NCBI GenBank assembly: GCA_047638695.1 | Contig: JBLINY010000186.1 | Coordinates: forward strand, 1 to 6,337 | From: JAHECQ01 sp047638695 | GTDB taxonomy: Bacteria > Actinomycetota > Acidimicrobiia > Acidimicrobiales > SZUA-35 | DNA length: 6,337 bases | Direction: 5' to 3' | In this document: positions 5,677 through 6,337 of the stretch, one piece after another | How positions within the stretch are numbered: position 1 is the first letter of the stretch | Layout of the letters: every line of letters begins with the position of its first letter | Notes under the pieces: generated by a model | Databases searched by the model: none | The model's input: only the letters and a program-made list of their open reading frames with translations | What the model was told of the DNA's origin: nothing | Program-made: the position numbers and the translations under genes

Positions 5677-5681
5677 CCTCC
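5677..5681 (-). promoter_or_regulatory. Ribosome binding site of the small minus-strand gene
   Basis: Read on the minus strand this is GGAGG, followed by 8 nt (TTGCCGCG) and the ATG at 5668. It fixes the start of the 141-aa protein and argues that this frame, and not the longer overlapping plus-strand frame, is the real gene. Confidence 0.7.
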
Positions 5682-5927
5682 GGCTCGGACGATAGGTCAG
5701 TACCCCTTCACTCTGGCAGGCTCCCACTCTGTAGCCGGCAGATGAGTGTGGGTTCGGAGGGGAAACCGAGGGGTTTGTCGGTAGTCGCGTTATCGGATGG
5801 CTCCGCCTGGAAGCGGGATCTCCCGGGTGGCTCAACCGACGGGGTTTGGGGGTAGACGGAGGGTGTACTGGGGACGGGCTTCGAGTGGCCGAGTTGGCCA
5901 AGGCTTCAGGTCAGCGGCCGCAGTTGC
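5682..5927 (-). other. Intergenic region between pirin and the small unknown gene
   Basis: About 245 bp without family-like coding sequence. It should hold the end of the pirin transcript and the promoter of the 141-aa gene. A small perfect inverted repeat, TGGCC-GAGTT-GGCCA (5886-5900), lies 28 bp past the pirin stop but has no T-run. An imperfect pair, CCCACTC and GAGTGTGGG, lies around 5723-5752. I found no convincing -35/-10 pair. Confidence 0.35.
5886..5900 (-). terminator. Weak candidate terminator hairpin after pirin
   Basis: TGGCC and GGCCA pair perfectly around a 5-nt loop shortly after the pirin stop codon. The stem is short and no U-tract follows, so termination is only a possibility. 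Confidence 0.2.
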
Positions 5928-6337
5928 TCAGATGCCTGCGGGTGCGATGGTTCCCATGCGGCCCGCCTGGTAGTCCTCGACGGCCTCGATGAGTTCCGCA
6001 CGGCTATTCATCACGAATGGGCCGTGCCGTGCCACTGGCTCGCCCAGTGGTCGCCCAGCCATCAGCAGCGCCTGGGTTGCCTCCTCGCCATTGGTAGGTG
6101 CGGTGATGGTCACCGCCCCATCGCCTGGAGCGAACACGGCGAGTTGGTGCGCGGCGACTTGGCTCTGGTGTGCTCCGACCGAGGCCGATCCGGCGAATAG
6201 GTACAGGCCGGCCTGGTGATCGGCGGGGATCTCGATCGACAACTCGGTGCCGCTCTGGACGGTGAGGTGGGCATAGATGATCGGGGTGTGGGTCGCAGCC
6301 GGCCCCGACACGCCTAACACGTCACCAGCGATCACGA
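5928..6337 (-). CDS. Pirin family protein (C-terminal part; gene runs off the window)
   Basis: The 136 or so codons in the window match the C-terminal cupin of pirin-family proteins. They read VIAGDVLGVSGPAATHTPIIYAHLTV, then ADHQAGLYLFAGSASVG, HQLAVFAPGD, and finally GRPLGEPVARHGPFVMNSRAEL with EAVEDYQAGRMGTI. The GRPL.EPVA..GPFVMN and DYQ.G..G motifs are diagnostic. Pirins are metal-binding bicupins. Some oxidise quercetin and others act as redox-dependent regulators, but the role here is unknown. The N-terminal cupin, with its metal ligands, lies beyond base 6337, so neither the start nor intactness can be judged. A GTG at 6335 is in frame but is not the real start, because homology already begins there in mid-domain. 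The C-terminus ends naturally at 5928. Confidence 0.92.
   Translation of the reverse strand, partial: VIAGDVLGVSGPAATHTPIIYAHLTVQSGTELSIEIPADHQAGLYLFAGSASVGAHQSQVAAHQLAVFAPGDGAVTITAPTNGEEATQALLMAGRPLGEPVARHGPFVMNSRAELIEAVEDYQAGRMGTIAPAGI

Noticed and set aside
5346..5855. A 169-codon plus-strand open frame
   Set aside because: It is antisense to the 141-aa minus-strand gene, which has a strong ribosome binding site and protein-like sequence; this frame is Ser/Arg-rich without motifs.

Overview
The window looks like accessory DNA from a high-GC actinobacterium, of mycobacterial or Acidimicrobiia type. I infer this from the strong G/C bias at third codon positions, and from class III cyclase and NB-ARC/TPR ATPase fragments of a kind greatly expanded in those groups. 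No rRNA, tRNA or CRISPR array is visible, and no transposase gene was found.

Layout. Bases 66-1451 (+) hold a long reading frame that is only the C-terminal part of a signalling ATPase: the end of a winged-helix domain followed by a helical TPR-like region. It lacks the P-loop NTPase domain. Bases 1452-1672 are non-coding and contain a strong imperfect palindrome (1607-1663) that resembles an IS end or a MITE. Bases 1673-2296 (+) are a second, different relic of the same ATPase family, covering the end of the NB-ARC domain and the winged helix. It is interrupted by an in-frame TAG and cut off on both sides. An intact SDR oxidoreductase follows (2468-3262, +). A decayed CBS-domain gene on the minus strand runs into its 3' end (3211-3459, open further to about 3546). 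Next come an intact GYD-domain protein (3635-3955, +), a C-terminal scrap of a VOC/glyoxalase protein (about 4005-4103, +) and an intact VOC protein with a good ribosome binding site (4154-4528, +). The first 59 codons of a class III adenylate/guanylate cyclase are at 4728-4907 (+), broken just before the second catalytic motif. Bases 4908-5242 have no convincing gene. The right end is on the minus strand: a small uncharacterised protein of 141 aa (5668 to 5243) and the C-terminal part of a pirin-family protein that runs off the window (6337 to 5928).

Function. The intact genes (SDR, GYD, VOC, small unknown protein, pirin) are small, soluble, metabolic or unknown, and nothing in the sequence ties them into a defined pathway. 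SDR, GYD and VOC share a strand and could be expressed together, but gaps and relics separate them, so an operon is only a possibility. The most striking property of the window is decay: four or five broken genes lie between intact ones. Because the two ATPase relics both contain the winged-helix segment, at least two parental genes must have existed.

I see no convincing evidence of a previously undescribed system. The items most worth a second look are the palindrome at 1607-1663, the dispersed cyclase/ATPase relics with a repeated start-site-like segment, and the small minus-strand gene.
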